Source of the DNA: Thiotrichaceae bacterium UBA4486
GTDB taxonomy: Bacteria > Pseudomonadota > Gammaproteobacteria > Eutrophobiales > Eutrophobiaceae
Length of the DNA: 64,000 nt
NCBI GenBank assembly: GCA_002389045.1
Contig: DGNS01000011.1
Location: 1 to 64,000, forward strand
Direction: 5' to 3'
Shown here: one piece after another, positions 53,072 to 62,964 of the stretch
Layout of the letters: every line of letters starts with the position of its first letter
Numbering within the stretch: position 1 is the first letter of the stretch
Notes under the pieces: model-generated
Seen by the model: the letters and a program-made list of their open reading frames with translations, nothing else
The model's database searches: none
Told to the model about the DNA's origin: nothing
Translations under genes and position numbers: made by a program

Positions 53072-54330
53072 GTGGCCAGCGTATCGCCATCGTCGGCACG
53101 GGCATATCCGGCCTGACCTGCGCCTACCTGTTGAAGGATCATTATGATATCTCGTTATTCGAGTGTAACAATTACATTGGCGGCCATACCAACACAGTCA
53201 GAGTGGTTGAGAATGAACGATATCTGAATATCGATACCGGTTTCATAGTCTTCAACGAACAGAACTATCCGAATCTGTGCCGGCTCTTCAATCAACTTGA
53301 GGTGCCGTCACAGGATTCCGATATGAGTTTCAGTGTCCACTGTGAACAGACGGGACTGGTTTATAACGGAACTTCTCTCTCCAGCCTGTTTGTACAGAAG
53401 AGCAATCTTGCCAACCTCGCATTCATCTATATGCTGAAGGAAATCCTGCGCTTCAACAATCACGCAAGGCAAGTACTGGAAACCGGGATAAGTGACAATG
53501 TCACTGTCCAGGACTTTGTCAAAATCCATAATTACAGCAAAGGTTTCTATGAACATTACCTGTTGCCGTTAGGTGCCTCCCTGTGGTCGAGTCCGGCCTC
53601 CAGTTTCCGGCAATTCCCGGTGAAATTCGTACTCGACTTCCTTAACAATCATTCAATGTTACAGGTCAATAACCGGCCGCTCTGGAAAACTGTCAGCGGC
53701 GGTTCCTCCGAATATGTCAAGCGCATGACGCGATCGTTCACGGATCGTATACACCTGTCACACCCGGTATCGGACATTCGACGGACCACGGATCATATTG
53801 AGCTGCGTTTCACCGACGGTTCTACAGCCTGTTTTGATGAAGTTATCATTGCAACGCATTCTGATCAGGCGCTGCACCTGCTCAAGGAGGCGCAGGAAAA
53901 TGAACGGGAAATACTCGGCGGCTTCAGTTATGAACACAACGAGGTGGTATTGCATACCGATACCCGCCTGCTGCCACCGGTGAGAAAGGCCTGGGCAAGC
54001 TGGAATTACCGCATCTCGGCTGATGACACGCGACCGGCTGCCGTAACCTACAACATGAACATGCTGCAGTCGTTAAAAACTGATACGACCTATTGTGTTT
54101 CGCTCAACCAAGGCGACGCCATCGACAGAAACCGGATTATCGCCCGCTATGATTACACGCACCCGCAGTTTTCCCGGGGACGTGATCAGCTGCAAGCCAG
54201 GCATGGTGAATTGATCCGAAATCGCGGTATTTCCTGCTGCGGCGCCTACTGGGGTTACGGTTTTCATGAAGACGGTGTTAACAGCGCCCTCGCCGTGTGT
54301 TCCGAATACAGGAAGAGTTCATTGCTATGA
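53068..54330 (+). CDS. FAD-dependent oxidoreductase of the cyclopropane/furan fatty-acid type
   Basis: The 420-residue protein has an N-terminal FAD-binding motif ([17 protein letters not shown], with GxGxxG) followed by [13 protein letters not shown] and an amine-oxidase-like C-terminal half ([20 protein letters not shown]). Such oxidoreductases occur next to DUF1365 and CFA-like genes. In Rhodobacter, relatives of this group act in furan fatty-acid synthesis (UfaD-type); assignment here is by neighbourhood and family. It overlaps both neighbours by four bases. Confidence 0.82.
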   Translation: MSGQRIAIVGTGISGLTCAYLLKDHYDISLFECNNYIGGHTNTVRVVENERYLNIDTGFIVFNEQNYPNLCRLFNQLEVPSQDSDMSFSVHCEQTGLVYNGTSLSSLFVQKSNLANLAFIYMLKEILRFNNHARQVLETGISDNVTVQDFVKIHNYSKGFYEHYLLPLGASLWSSPASSFRQFPVKFVLDFLNNHSMLQVNNRPLWKTVSGGSSEYVKRMTRSFTDRIHLSHPVSDIRRTTDHIELRFTDGSTACFDEVIIATHSDQALHLLKEAQENEREILGGFSYEHNEVVLHTDTRLLPPVRKAWASWNYRISADDTRPAAVTYNMNMLQSLKTDTTYCVSLNQGDAIDRNRIIARYDYTHPQFSRGRDQLQARHGELIRNRGISCCGAYWGYGFHEDGVNSALAVCSEYRKSSLL

Positions 54331-55094
54331 ACAGTCATATTTACACGGGCAAGGTCGGGCACTTCCGCAGACTTCCGCATGCACATGGTTTTACCTACAG
54401 GGTCTTTATGATGTACCTGGACCTGGATGAACTCAAGGATGTGTTTTCAGGGAACCTCTTCTGGTCGGTCAACCGGCCCAACCTGGCCAGTTTTTACGAG
54501 AAAGACCATTACAGCGAACAGGGCCTGGGACTTGCTGATTCAATCCGCGCATTGATACAGAGAGAAACCGGGAAACGGCATCATGGTTCGATTCGTTTAC
54601 TGACACACCTGCGCTATTTCGGCTACGTGATGAATCCGGTGAGTTTTTACTTCTGTCATAACAACAATGACGGACAGGTTGATTTTATTATCGGAGAAAT
54701 CAACAACACGCCGTGGGGTGAACGCCATTGTTACGTTCTTGACTGTACCGGTCAACGTGAACAAAAAACAAGAACTTTCGAGTTCAGCAAGGCATTTCAT
54801 GTTTCACCTTTCATGGGTATGCAGCAGGACTACCACTGGAGTTTCTCCGGGCCTGATAAAAATCTGTGTATAAAAATGACCAATATTGAAGAGCGTAAGC
54901 GAATATTCACCGCTATTTGCAGGCTGCACAGGCAACCGGCCTCGGCGGTTAATCTGAATCGCATGCTGTTTACCTATCCCTTGATGACCCTCAGGGTCAT
55001 TGGCGGGATCTACTGGCAGGCGCTGCGCCTGTGGCTGAAAAAGACACCTTTTTATAATCACCCCGAACATTACAAGCGAGGTATATCTTCATGA
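54327..55094 (+). CDS. DUF1365 protein
   Basis: The 255-residue protein has the DUF1365 start [20 protein letters not shown] and conserved middle [20 protein letters not shown], then [10 protein letters not shown]. This family is almost always encoded next to a cyclopropane-fatty-acid-synthase gene and the FAD oxidoreductase, as here; biochemical role unknown. ATG 54327 overlaps the previous stop (ATGA), and its own stop overlaps the CFA start. Confidence 0.88.
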   Translation: MNSHIYTGKVGHFRRLPHAHGFTYRVFMMYLDLDELKDVFSGNLFWSVNRPNLASFYEKDHYSEQGLGLADSIRALIQRETGKRHHGSIRLLTHLRYFGYVMNPVSFYFCHNNNDGQVDFIIGEINNTPWGERHCYVLDCTGQREQKTRTFEFSKAFHVSPFMGMQQDYHWSFSGPDKNLCIKMTNIEERKRIFTAICRLHRQPASAVNLNRMLFTYPLMTLRVIGGIYWQALRLWLKKTPFYNHPEHYKRGISS

Positions 55095-56341
55095 AAGTAT
55101 TGGAAACGGCCAGTGCCCTGCCTTCGAAAACCGGCCCCGGGCTGGCCCGTTTTATCCGTAACCGGGTAGTGGCCAGGTTATCCGGGCTGCGTGGCGGTCT
55201 GATCATCGCGCAGGATCCCTGGGGCGAATGGACCGCTGGTGATGAACATCATGGCCACTGTATCAATATCACCGTACACAATACCGGCTTTTACCGAAAA
55301 TTACTTCTTGGTGGCAGTAATGCTGCAGCCCGTGCATACATGAATGGTGACTGGTCATGTGATGATCTGACCGGCTTGTTGCGACTGTTTCTGCACAATA
55401 TGCAGCTGATGGATGAACTCGAAAACAGCGCCGGAATCGCTAATATCCTTTACTCAACACTGCATTATCTGAACCGCAATTCCTTGCGCGGCAGCAAGGA
55501 TAATATTCATGCCCACTATGACCTTGGTAATGATTTGTTTGCGCTGTTTCTGGATGAAACCATGACCTATTCATCCGGGATCTATCCTCGCGCTGATTCG
55601 ACCCTGAAGGAGGCATCGATAGAAAAGCTCGACCGTATCTGCCGTAAATTGAACCTCGACGCATCCATGCATATTCTCGAAATTGGCAGCGGCTGGGGCA
55701 GTTTTGCACTGCATGCCGCGGGCAAATTCGGCTGCCGTGTCACGACAACCACGATCTCCAGGCAGCAGTATGACTACGTCGCCGGGAAAATCCGTGATGC
55801 CGGCCTGGAAGACCGGATAACCCTGCAGTTGGAGGACTACCGGGATCTTCAGGGAAAGTACGACCGTCTCGTTTCCATAGAAATGCTCGAAGCTGTTGGT
55901 CACAGGTTCCTGCCGGTCTATTTCCGGAAATGTTCAGAACTGCTCAAGGTGGACGGCCAGATGTTGATCCAGGTCATCACCATGCCGGACCATCGCTATA
56001 AAGACTATCTTTCCCGTTCGGATTTTATCCAGCAATTCATATTTCCCGGCAGCTGCTGTCCCTCGCTGAATGCTGTTTCCTGTGCCGCAACTGCGGGTTC
56101 GGATATGAAAATCAGTCATCTCGAGGATATCGGCGAGCATTATGCGACCACTCTTGCCGAGTGGCGGCACAATTTCAGGACCCGCGAGCAGGAGGTTCTG
56201 GGCCTGGGCTACGATACCCGCTTTATCAGGCTCTGGGAATATTACCTCTGTTATTGCGAGGCCGGCTTTCGCGAGCGCTATAGCGGCGATTTGCAGATTG
56301 TATTCAACAAGCCGGGCTGCCGTTCAAGTGTTAACTACTAA
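55091..56341 (+). CDS. cfa: Cyclopropane-fatty-acyl-phospholipid synthase-like methyltransferase
   Basis: The 416-residue enzyme has a CFA N-terminal domain and SAM domain: [20 protein letters not shown] (142 on), the SAM loop [17 protein letters not shown] (196 on), [10 protein letters not shown] and [13 protein letters not shown] adds a methylene from SAM across cis double bonds of phospholipid acyl chains; members of this operon type may instead add a methyl group. The IFPG segment is followed by SCCPS, where CFA enzymes usually have GxxxPS. It starts inside the DUF1365 stop. Confidence 0.88.
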   Translation: MKVLETASALPSKTGPGLARFIRNRVVARLSGLRGGLIIAQDPWGEWTAGDEHHGHCINITVHNTGFYRKLLLGGSNAAARAYMNGDWSCDDLTGLLRLFLHNMQLMDELENSAGIANILYSTLHYLNRNSLRGSKDNIHAHYDLGNDLFALFLDETMTYSSGIYPRADSTLKEASIEKLDRICRKLNLDASMHILEIGSGWGSFALHAAGKFGCRVTTTTISRQQYDYVAGKIRDAGLEDRITLQLEDYRDLQGKYDRLVSIEMLEAVGHRFLPVYFRKCSELLKVDGQMLIQVITMPDHRYKDYLSRSDFIQQFIFPGSCCPSLNAVSCAATAGSDMKISHLEDIGEHYATTLAEWRHNFRTREQEVLGLGYDTRFIRLWEYYLCYCEAGFRERYSGDLQIVFNKPGCRSSVNY

Positions 56342-56342
56342 C

Positions 56343-56891
56343 ATGATTTTCACGAACAAGATAATGAATTTCATCGCATTCCAGGTCAGCTGGCTGGTCT
56401 GCTGTATGAATGCGACCAGCCAACCCTGGGTCGGTGTAATATTAGTGGCAGGCTGGACACTGTGCCTGCTTGTCAACAACGAGAGCTGGTACGTCGATTT
56501 AAAATTGATGCTGGCCGCTGCCATGATCGGCTATGTGCTCGATTCTACACTGGTACTGCTCGGAGTTATTTCATTCCCGCCGGCCGCCTCGATTGGATGG
56601 CCGACAACCTGGTGGATGGTTGCCCTGTGGGTAAACCTGGCGGCCACGCTTCGCTATTCCCTGTCCTGGCTGCTCGATCATCGCCATATCGCCGCAATTC
56701 TCGGCTCACTGGCCGGACCGCTGGCCTACTACGCCGGTTACAAACTCGATGCCATCAGCATATCAGCACAACCGTATGCGTTGGCCATTATCGGTCTTGA
56801 ATGGCTGTTGGCAATGCCGCTGCTGCTCTGGCTGGCAACATGGTTGACAATGCATCAAAGGCGGGCTGCCGAGGCTGTCCTGTCACGATGA
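56343..56891 (+). CDS. DUF2878 membrane protein
   Basis: The 182-residue protein has about five hydrophobic helices and matches the DUF2878 pattern: MNFIAFQVSWLVCCMNATSQ near the start, then LGVISFPPAASIGWPTTWWM and RYSLSWLLDHRHIAAILGSL. It begins one base after the cfa stop. Family function unknown, but it is found in CFA clusters. Its stop overlaps the next gene (ATGA). Confidence 0.8.
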   Translation: MIFTNKIMNFIAFQVSWLVCCMNATSQPWVGVILVAGWTLCLLVNNESWYVDLKLMLAAAMIGYVLDSTLVLLGVISFPPAASIGWPTTWWMVALWVNLAATLRYSLSWLLDHRHIAAILGSLAGPLAYYAGYKLDAISISAQPYALAIIGLEWLLAMPLLLWLATWLTMHQRRAAEAVLSR

Positions 56892-57694
56892 TCAATCACG
56901 ATGCATACCTGTTGCTCCAGGGCTGGATAGCCGCGGCACTGTTGATGCTGGCACTCTGGCTGCTGCAGATACGCAACAGAAACGCCGGAATCGTCGATGT
57001 AGGCTGGGCCTGGGCCACAGCCTGCCTGGCTGTTTACTTCTGTTTTACGAGCCAGTCCGGTGTTGATGCACGCCATAATCTGATTGCATTGCTCATGGCC
57101 TTGTGGGGGATACGGCTTGGTTATTACCTGGCCAGGCGTGTCATCGGCAAGGCCGAAGATGGACGATACGCCTATATGCGTGAGTATCTGGGGCAGCGCG
57201 CAGAGCCGGTATTTTTCATCTTTTTCCAGCTCCAGGCCACCTGGGTAGTACTGTTTGCATTACCGGCCTGGGCCGCGATGCAGGCTCCCCGGCCGTTCGT
57301 GGACTGGCTGGATATCATCGGCGTGCTGATCTGGTTACTGGCGTTAACAGGTGAGGCAATCGCCGACCAGCAGTTGCAAAACTTCAGGGCCAACAGGGAA
57401 AACCGCGGTAAGGTTTGCAACATCGGTCTCTGGCGCTACTCACGGCATCCGAATTATTTTTTTGAATGGATCCACTGGTTCGCCTACCTGTGCATTGGTT
57501 ATGGCTCACCATTCTGGTGGATCAACGTGCTGGCCCTGCCTGTGATCCTCTTCTTCTTACTCAGGTTGACCGGTATTCCCTATACCGAGCAACAGGCCAT
57601 ACGCACACGCGGAGAGGCATACCTGTCCTATCGCCGCAGAACCAGCGTATTCCTGCCTCTACCACCACGTGATACAGGAAATACCCAAAAATGA
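56888..57694 (+). CDS. DUF1295 / steroid 5-alpha-reductase-like membrane protein
   Basis: The 268-residue protein has about seven membrane helices and the C-terminal signature of the DUF1295/steroid reductase fold: LWRYSRHPNYFFEWIHWFAY, then IPYTEQQAIRTRGEAYLSYR. Relatives reduce double bonds or methylate membrane-embedded lipid or isoprenoid groups. ATG 56888 is in the ATGA overlap with DUF2878; the ORF is also overlapped by the following CFA-like gene. Confidence 0.82.
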   Translation: MINHDAYLLLQGWIAAALLMLALWLLQIRNRNAGIVDVGWAWATACLAVYFCFTSQSGVDARHNLIALLMALWGIRLGYYLARRVIGKAEDGRYAYMREYLGQRAEPVFFIFFQLQATWVVLFALPAWAAMQAPRPFVDWLDIIGVLIWLLALTGEAIADQQLQNFRANRENRGKVCNIGLWRYSRHPNYFFEWIHWFAYLCIGYGSPFWWINVLALPVILFFLLRLTGIPYTEQQAIRTRGEAYLSYRRRTSVFLPLPPRDTGNTQK

Positions 57695-58740
57695 AAATAT
57701 CTCCTGCTTATACGTTCGCACTTGACTGGACCGAACGTGGTTACATACCCGATGCGATGATCCGGCGAAGCATCCAGACGCTGATCCGGCAAAGGCTGGC
57801 ACAGATCGATGCTGAAGACTGCGAAAAATCCTCGGACAGTAAAGCTTCGTTCATTCAGATGATGAATGCATCACCGGTTGCCATCATGACCGAACTTGCC
57901 AATATCCAGCATTACGAGGTGCCTGCTGCTTTTTATCGCAGGATTCTGGGAAAACATCTTAAATACAGCGCCTGCTACTGGGGCGACGAGACCGGGGATC
58001 TGGACAGTGCAGAATCAGACTCACTCGCCATTTACTGCCGGCGCGCCGAATTACAGGATAGCCAGAATATTCTCGAACTTGGCTGTGGCTGGGGATCGCT
58101 GACATTATGGATGGCCGAGCACTATCCACTTTCCCGGATCACCGCTGTTTCCAACTCGGCTTCGCAGAAGGATTATATACTTGAGCAGGCCACCAGGCGC
58201 GGCCTGAGTAACATCGATGTAATCACCTGTGATATGAACGACTTCGATATCGGCCACAAATACGATCGTGTGGTTTCAATCGAAATGTTCGAACACATGC
58301 ACAACTATGCTGAATTGTTCAAGAGAATATCACTCTGGCTCGAAGACGATGGCCTGTTTTTCAAACACATATTTGTTCACCGTGACAATCCTTATGAATT
58401 TGTCGTCAGGGATGAAACAGACTGGATGAGCCGTTATTTCTTTTCCGGGGGCATTATGCCTTCTGATGATTTACCCCTTTATTACCAGGAACACCTGCAG
58501 ATCAGCAGAACGTGGCGCTGGGACGGAACACATTACGAAAAAACAGCCAATGCCTGGCTTGCCAACATGGATGCTCAAAAAGAATCGCTTATGAATGATC
58601 TTGGTGCAATCTATGGCAGGGATAATGCAGTCAAGTGGTGGATGCGCTGGAGAATATTTTTCATGGCCTGTGCCGAGCTGTTCGGTTACGACAATGGTCA
58701 GGAATGGTGGGTAGCGCATTATCAATTCAGGAAACGATGA
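57691..58740 (+). CDS. Second CFA-like SAM-dependent methyltransferase
   Basis: The 349-residue protein lacks the CFA N-terminal domain but keeps the SAM core: NIQHYEVPAAFYRRILGKHL (72 on), KYSACYWGD, LELGCGWGSLTLW (128 on) and SIEMFEHMHNY. It resembles CFA-related methyltransferases of this operon type; UfaM-like methylation of unsaturated acyl chains is one possibility. FKHIFVHRD replaces the CFA-type region after the SAM core. It overlaps both neighbours by four bases. Confidence 0.82.
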   Translation: MKISPAYTFALDWTERGYIPDAMIRRSIQTLIRQRLAQIDAEDCEKSSDSKASFIQMMNASPVAIMTELANIQHYEVPAAFYRRILGKHLKYSACYWGDETGDLDSAESDSLAIYCRRAELQDSQNILELGCGWGSLTLWMAEHYPLSRITAVSNSASQKDYILEQATRRGLSNIDVITCDMNDFDIGHKYDRVVSIEMFEHMHNYAELFKRISLWLEDDGLFFKHIFVHRDNPYEFVVRDETDWMSRYFFSGGIMPSDDLPLYYQEHLQISRTWRWDGTHYEKTANAWLANMDAQKESLMNDLGAIYGRDNAVKWWMRWRIFFMACAELFGYDNGQEWWVAHYQFRKR

Positions 58741-59087
58741 ACGGAATTATTAACAATTACCGTATTCCGGTGATGATGGTGCTGGTCATGGCACTGCTGG
58801 TTTTATTGCTGGTCTCGGCGGGGTATGCGTTCAACAAGGGTGATATTGCGGAAGAACTGGCTTTGATCACCTCCCTGCCCTGGGGTGTTGTGACACTCAT
58901 CGATGTGTATGTCGGATTCATCCTTGTATCACTCTGGATACTATGGCGAGAGGATACCCTGAGCAGAGCGCTGCCGTGGATAACCCTGATCATGATACTC
59001 GGCAATATCATCAGCTGTATCTATGTTCTGCTGGCCCTGTACAGAACTACATATGAAAACTCTATGAATAGAGGACTTTTACCATGA
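58737..59087 (+). CDS. Small membrane protein (DUF1475-like)
   Basis: The 116-residue protein has three to four hydrophobic helices (VMMVLVMALLVLLLVSAGYA; LPWGVVTLIDVYVGFILVSL; WITLIMILGNIISCIYVLLAL). The layout and the V-D-V-Y-V-G-F segment resemble DUF1475. Function unknown. It overlaps the preceding methyltransferase (ATGA at 58737) and the next gene (ATGA at 59084). Confidence 0.65.
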   Translation: MNGIINNYRIPVMMVLVMALLVLLLVSAGYAFNKGDIAEELALITSLPWGVVTLIDVYVGFILVSLWILWREDTLSRALPWITLIMILGNIISCIYVLLALYRTTYENSMNRGLLP

Positions 59088-59824
59088 ATAATATTCAACG
59101 ATGGATATTCCTGTTGTTACTGGTGACAATGGCGCCATCGCATGCCGAGACGCGTTACCGTTATTCAACCGCCTATGCGAATGGCACTGACAGGGTGCTT
59201 TACACCGAGGAACACACCGAGATATTCGAGAATGATAAAATCGTCGAGGGGCAGGTTATCTACCGGGACAGTTCCGGCAATGTTTTTGCCGAAAAACACC
59301 TGGATTACCGTGCCCATCGATATCTGCCGGAATTCAGGCTCGACAACCGTCCACCCGGTCACCAGGAGATCACGGTACACAACGATGGCTACTATGAAAT
59401 CATCTATCGCAATGCGGCCAGCAATGAGGACCTGAAGGAAAGGCTGTTGCCACGAGACGGGACAGTAGCCGATGCCGGTTTTGATCGTTTCATCATCGAT
59501 CACTGGCGGGAAATTATCGATGGCGAAACATTGCGGGCCGGATTCCTGGTCCCGAGCATGCAGAAATTCATCGACTTCCGGATTTACCGTCAGGCGCTAC
59601 CCGGTGCCGATCCGGAAGATACTCGTGTCATTGTAGTGGAACCGGATAGTTTCCTGGTCAGGCTGCTGGCTGACAGAATCCTGCTGGAGTACGAATATGA
59701 TCAACCGGTTCTGAAAACCTTCACAGGCATTTCCAACCTCCGCGATGACCGCGGGAAAAACTACCAGGTCCGGATAGAATTCAGCGACAGTGAGGCTATG
59801 CTCAGCAATAACACCGTGCAGTAG
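59084..59824 (+). CDS. Exported hypothetical protein at the end of the lipid operon
   Basis: The 246-residue product has a signal peptide (WIFLLLLVTMAPSHAET, cleavage near 22) and a mixed beta/alpha domain with no recognised motif; segments such as YTEEHTEIFENDKIVEGQVI and LRDDRGKNYQVRIEFSDS suggest a lipocalin- or beta-sheet-rich periplasmic protein. It starts inside the previous stop and ends the operon at the palindrome 59817-59844. Confidence 0.65.
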   Translation: MNNIQRWIFLLLLVTMAPSHAETRYRYSTAYANGTDRVLYTEEHTEIFENDKIVEGQVIYRDSSGNVFAEKHLDYRAHRYLPEFRLDNRPPGHQEITVHNDGYYEIIYRNAASNEDLKERLLPRDGTVADAGFDRFIIDHWREIIDGETLRAGFLVPSMQKFIDFRIYRQALPGADPEDTRVIVVEPDSFLVRLLADRILLEYEYDQPVLKTFTGISNLRDDRGKNYQVRIEFSDSEAMLSNNTVQ

Positions 59825-59844
59825 CCGGAATGCAGGCTACTGCA
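59817..59844. terminator. Bidirectional palindrome covering both stop codons of convergent genes
   Basis: TGCAGTAGCC (59817-59826) and GGCTACTGCA (59835-59844) are perfect inverted copies with an 8-base loop. Each arm encodes the same last codons, CAG TAG: the stop of the lipid-operon gene on the plus strand (59822-59824) and of the TlpA-like gene on the minus strand (59837-59839). No T-run follows. Confidence 0.65.
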
Positions 59845-60331
59845 TGAGGGCATATTTGATTTTCAGGTCGACGTTCTGTTTTACCAGTACATCATTAACG
59901 CCATTGGGCCGCCGGTATATTACTTTTTTATCCCTGTCCATAATGAACAGGCCCGGTGTTCCCTTAACGCCCCAGTGGGCGGCAACTTCATCGCCGTCAA
60001 GCAGCATGGTCGAGGTGAATTGCTGTTCCCGGAAGTGTTTGACCGGATCGGCATCCTCCTCGAAAACATTGATGGCATAGAACTTCAGTCCCTTACTGCG
60101 GTACTTGCGGTATATCACCTCGAGATGCGGCATCAGGGTCCTGCAATAAGGACACCAGCTCGCCCAGAACAGCACCATCGTCACCTTGCCGGCACTGTCT
60201 TCATGGTAGTTTATAGTTTCGCCATCGGCGCTTTGCAGTGTCCAGTCCGGTGCCGTGTCGTTGACAGTTACAGGAGCGGCATAAACATGCGGTATAAACA
60301 ACAGTATTAACAGGAATATTCTGACATACAT
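59837..60331 (-). CDS. TlpA-like exported thiol-disulfide oxidoreductase
   Basis: The 164-residue product has a signal peptide (IFLLILLFIPHVYAAP) and a thioredoxin-like domain with the redox motif CPYC (Cys60, Cys63) in FWASWCPYCRTLMPHLEVIY, and the cis-proline in GVKGTPGLFIMD. It probably acts as a reductant in the periplasm. GGAG precedes ATG 60331. It is 59 bases downstream of the HD hydrolase gene and ends the minus-strand operon. Confidence 0.85.
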   Translation of the reverse strand: MYVRIFLLILLFIPHVYAAPVTVNDTAPDWTLQSADGETINYHEDSAGKVTMVLFWASWCPYCRTLMPHLEVIYRKYRSKGLKFYAINVFEEDADPVKHFREQQFTSTMLLDGDEVAAHWGVKGTPGLFIMDRDKKVIYRRPNGVNDVLVKQNVDLKIKYALMQ

Positions 60332-60390
60332 CGGATGATCTCCGGGGTTATAAAAATCGGGGAAATATCCGCACCGGAAGCGGGCGGACG

Positions 60391-60915
60391 TCATGGTCTT
60401 TTTGCATACTGTTCATCAAACAGGCGCTGCAAACCCACGTGAACATTACCCAGATTATCAACCACGGCACGGGCCCAGTCGTAATATTCCCGGCGCCGTT
60501 CGATACTCCAGTCAGCCGGTGGAGTATCATGCATATCCCTGAGATTGCAGATCTTGTCAGCCAGTTTCACCAGCCGTGCCGATTCCGAACTCGATGCCGC
60601 TTTTTGCACCTGGATTTGCTTGCGTTGCTGTTTTGGCAGGCTTTTATCATCTGTAACCTCCAGTACCAGGCCAAGGATGCGGGAACCGAACAGGTCTTCG
60701 ATCTCTGCCGGTTGTGTATCGGTATCCTCGAGTACATCATGCAGAACAGCCGCGATCAGGATTTCCGTATCCGTCATCCCACCTTCCACGGCGAGCAACC
60801 GGGCCACGGCAACGGGGTGATTGATGTAGGGTGTGTGTTCGGAATCCTTGCGCCGCTGCATGCGATGACGGGTTGCGGCAAAATCGACTGCCTGTAACAA
60901 CAGTGAAGCCGTCAT
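60391..60915 (-). CDS. SpoT-like HD-domain hydrolase
   Basis: The 174-residue protein is a single HD domain with the (p)ppGpp-hydrolase signature: HTPYINHPVAVARLLAVEGG (His33), LIAAVLHDVLEDTDTQPAEI (His59-Asp60, Glu63-Asp64) and SARLVKLADKICNLRDM. There is no synthetase domain, so it resembles MESH1-type small alarmone hydrolases. Its GTG or ATG start overlaps the yejF stop by four bases. Confidence 0.85.
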   Translation of the reverse strand: MTASLLLQAVDFAATRHRMQRRKDSEHTPYINHPVAVARLLAVEGGMTDTEILIAAVLHDVLEDTDTQPAEIEDLFGSRILGLVLEVTDDKSLPKQQRKQIQVQKAASSSESARLVKLADKICNLRDMHDTPPADWSIERRREYYDWARAVVDNLGNVHVGLQRLFDEQYAKRP

Positions 60916-62555
60916 TTATCTTCGGTGCCGGTCCTGACCATCGGCACGGCGGAAAGCAGTTTTCGGGTGTAACTGTGTGCCGGTGCATAGAGTACGTCTT
61001 CCACGGCACCCTGTTCGACAATCCGGCCCTGGTACATAACGGCAACATAATGGGCCAGGTATTCAACGACGCCGATGTTATGGGTAATAAACAGGTAAGC
61101 CAGGCCGAGTCTCTGTTGCAGGTCATTCAACAGATCCAGGATCTGCGCCTGTACCGATACATCGAGAGCACTGGTAGGTTCATCACAGATAACCAGTTTC
61201 GGCTCGACTGCCAGCGCCCGGGCGATACAGATACGTTGACGCTGTCCGCCGGAGAATTCATGCGGATAACGCAACTTGTGTTCCGGTTTCATCCCCACAT
61301 CGGTCAGAAGTTTGTCGATACGGTTCTGGCGGTCACTGCTGCCGGAACCGATGCCCTGGGCCAGCATGCCTTCCTCGATGATATCGGCAATCATCATGCG
61401 CGGATTCATGGATGAATAGGGATCCTGAAAAACAATCTGCATGTCCGAGCGCCGTTTGCGCAAGGTGGCGGCATCGAGGCGGTTCAGATCCTCGCCATTA
61501 AAAACAATATTGCCGTCTGTCACTTCCAGCAACTGCAATATGCCCTTGCCCATGGTGGTCTTGCCGGAACCGGATTCGCCGACAATGGCCACGGTTTCAC
61601 CGGCATAGAGTTCAATAGACACATCATCGACAGCCTGGACATGCCCGACCACACGCTTGAACAGTCCTTTTCTTATCGGGTAATACACTTTCATATTGTC
61701 AACGGACAGTAACGGTTTACCGCTGCGATCAGGCATGGTCGCGGCTGTTTTTTCATCCCTGATGCGTTTGTCCCGGTTCGGCAGTGAATTGAACAGGTGA
61801 ATGGAATATTCGTGTTCGGGTGACTTGAAAAAAGCATCACTGCCTTGCTGTTCGACAATCTGCCCCTTGTACATAACCGCGACGCGATCGGCCATAACCG
61901 AGGCAACGCCAAGATCATGGGTAATAAACAGGATCCCCATACCTGTTTTTTTCTGCAGGTCACGTAAAAGTTCGAGCACCTGTGCCTGGATTGTGACATC
62001 CAGCGCGGTGGTCGGCTCATCGGCGATCAGCAGGTCTGGTTCTCCGGCCAGGGCCATGGCGATCATGATGCGCTGCTTCATACCACCGGAAAACTGGTGC
62101 GGATACTCATGGACGCGCCGATCCGGTTCCGGGATACCGACGGCGTCCATCAACTCGACTGCGCGCAGCAACTGATCACGGCCCTTGAGTCCCTTGTGCT
62201 GTTGCAGGGCCTCGCCGATTTGCTGTCCGGCAGTGAGGACGGGATTCAGGGAGGATTGCGGTTCCTGGAAAATCATCCCGATCCTGCCGCCACGGACATG
62301 GCGCATGGCCCGTTCAGACAGGGTAAACAGGCTGTCGCCGCCAAGCAGTATGTCGCCACCACTAATCCGGGCTGCCTGCGGTAACAGCCGCATGATGGAC
62401 AGGGCAGTGATGGACTTGCCGCTACCGGATTCACCCAGCAGGACCACGGTTTCGCCCTGCCCGACGCTGAAGCTGACGTTATCGACCACGGCTTCAACTC
62501 GTTCACCACTGCCAAATTGCGTGGTCAGGTTGTTGACTTCAAGCAAGTGTGTCAT
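60912..62555 (-). CDS. yejF: Fused ABC transporter ATPase (YejF-type)
   Basis: The 547-residue protein carries two ABC ATPase domains. Domain 1: Walker A LLGESGSGKSI, signature FSGGMKQR, Walker B LLIADEPTTALDV. Domain 2: Walker A IVGESGSGKTT, signature FSGGQRQRICIARALA, Walker B LVICDEPTSALDV. YejF powers a peptide-type importer of the YejABEF class. ATG 62555 is preferred over GTG 62564. It directly follows yciA (9-base gap to its ATG). Confidence 0.88.
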   Translation of the reverse strand: MTHLLEVNNLTTQFGSGERVEAVVDNVSFSVGQGETVVLLGESGSGKSITALSIMRLLPQAARISGGDILLGGDSLFTLSERAMRHVRGGRIGMIFQEPQSSLNPVLTAGQQIGEALQQHKGLKGRDQLLRAVELMDAVGIPEPDRRVHEYPHQFSGGMKQRIMIAMALAGEPDLLIADEPTTALDVTIQAQVLELLRDLQKKTGMGILFITHDLGVASVMADRVAVMYKGQIVEQQGSDAFFKSPEHEYSIHLFNSLPNRDKRIRDEKTAATMPDRSGKPLLSVDNMKVYYPIRKGLFKRVVGHVQAVDDVSIELYAGETVAIVGESGSGKTTMGKGILQLLEVTDGNIVFNGEDLNRLDAATLRKRRSDMQIVFQDPYSSMNPRMMIADIIEEGMLAQGIGSGSSDRQNRIDKLLTDVGMKPEHKLRYPHEFSGGQRQRICIARALAVEPKLVICDEPTSALDVSVQAQILDLLNDLQQRLGLAYLFITHNIGVVEYLAHYVAVMYQGRIVEQGAVEDVLYAPAHSYTRKLLSAVPMVRTGTEDK

Positions 62556-62564
62556 CGGCTTCAC

Positions 62565-62960
62565 TCAATGCTCAAGTTCGGGTAATACCCTGGGTCTGCG
62601 CTGTTTATCCACGGCGACATAGGTCAGTTCCGCGGAGGTCACCCTCACAGTCTGCCGGTGGGACGGATCACGGTTGGCAAACACATCCACCTTCACCGTA
62701 ATGGACGTTCTGCCTGTTTTCACAACCTCGGCATAGCAACTGATCAGGTCACCGATAAAAACCGGTTCATGAAATTCAAAGGCTTTGGCGGCTACGGTCA
62801 CAACCTGGCCTTCAGCCCGTTCAATGGCGACAATGGCGCCGGCTATATCCACCTGCGACATGATCCAGCCCCCGAATATACTGCCACCGGCATTGGCATC
62901 CCTTGGCATCGCCACTATGCGCAGTACCGGCTGGATATGTTCAGGCAATTCAGTCGTCAT
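62565..62960 (-). CDS. yciA: Acyl-CoA thioesterase (YciA-type)
   Basis: The 131-residue hotdog-fold protein begins with PVLRIVAMPRDANAGGSIFG, the YciA substrate segment with catalytic Asp, followed by GGWIMSQVDIAGAIVA and KAFEFHEPVFIGDLISCYAEV. It hydrolyses acyl-CoAs. GGGAG precedes ATG 62960, which is five bases inside the end of the Yej-type permease region (its stop is at 62965-62967). Insertion of yciA between permease and ATPase genes is unusual. Confidence 0.88.
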   Translation of the reverse strand: MTTELPEHIQPVLRIVAMPRDANAGGSIFGGWIMSQVDIAGAIVAIERAEGQVVTVAAKAFEFHEPVFIGDLISCYAEVVKTGRTSITVKVDVFANRDPSHRQTVRVTSAELTYVAVDKQRRPRVLPELEH

Positions 62961-62964
62961 GGTC

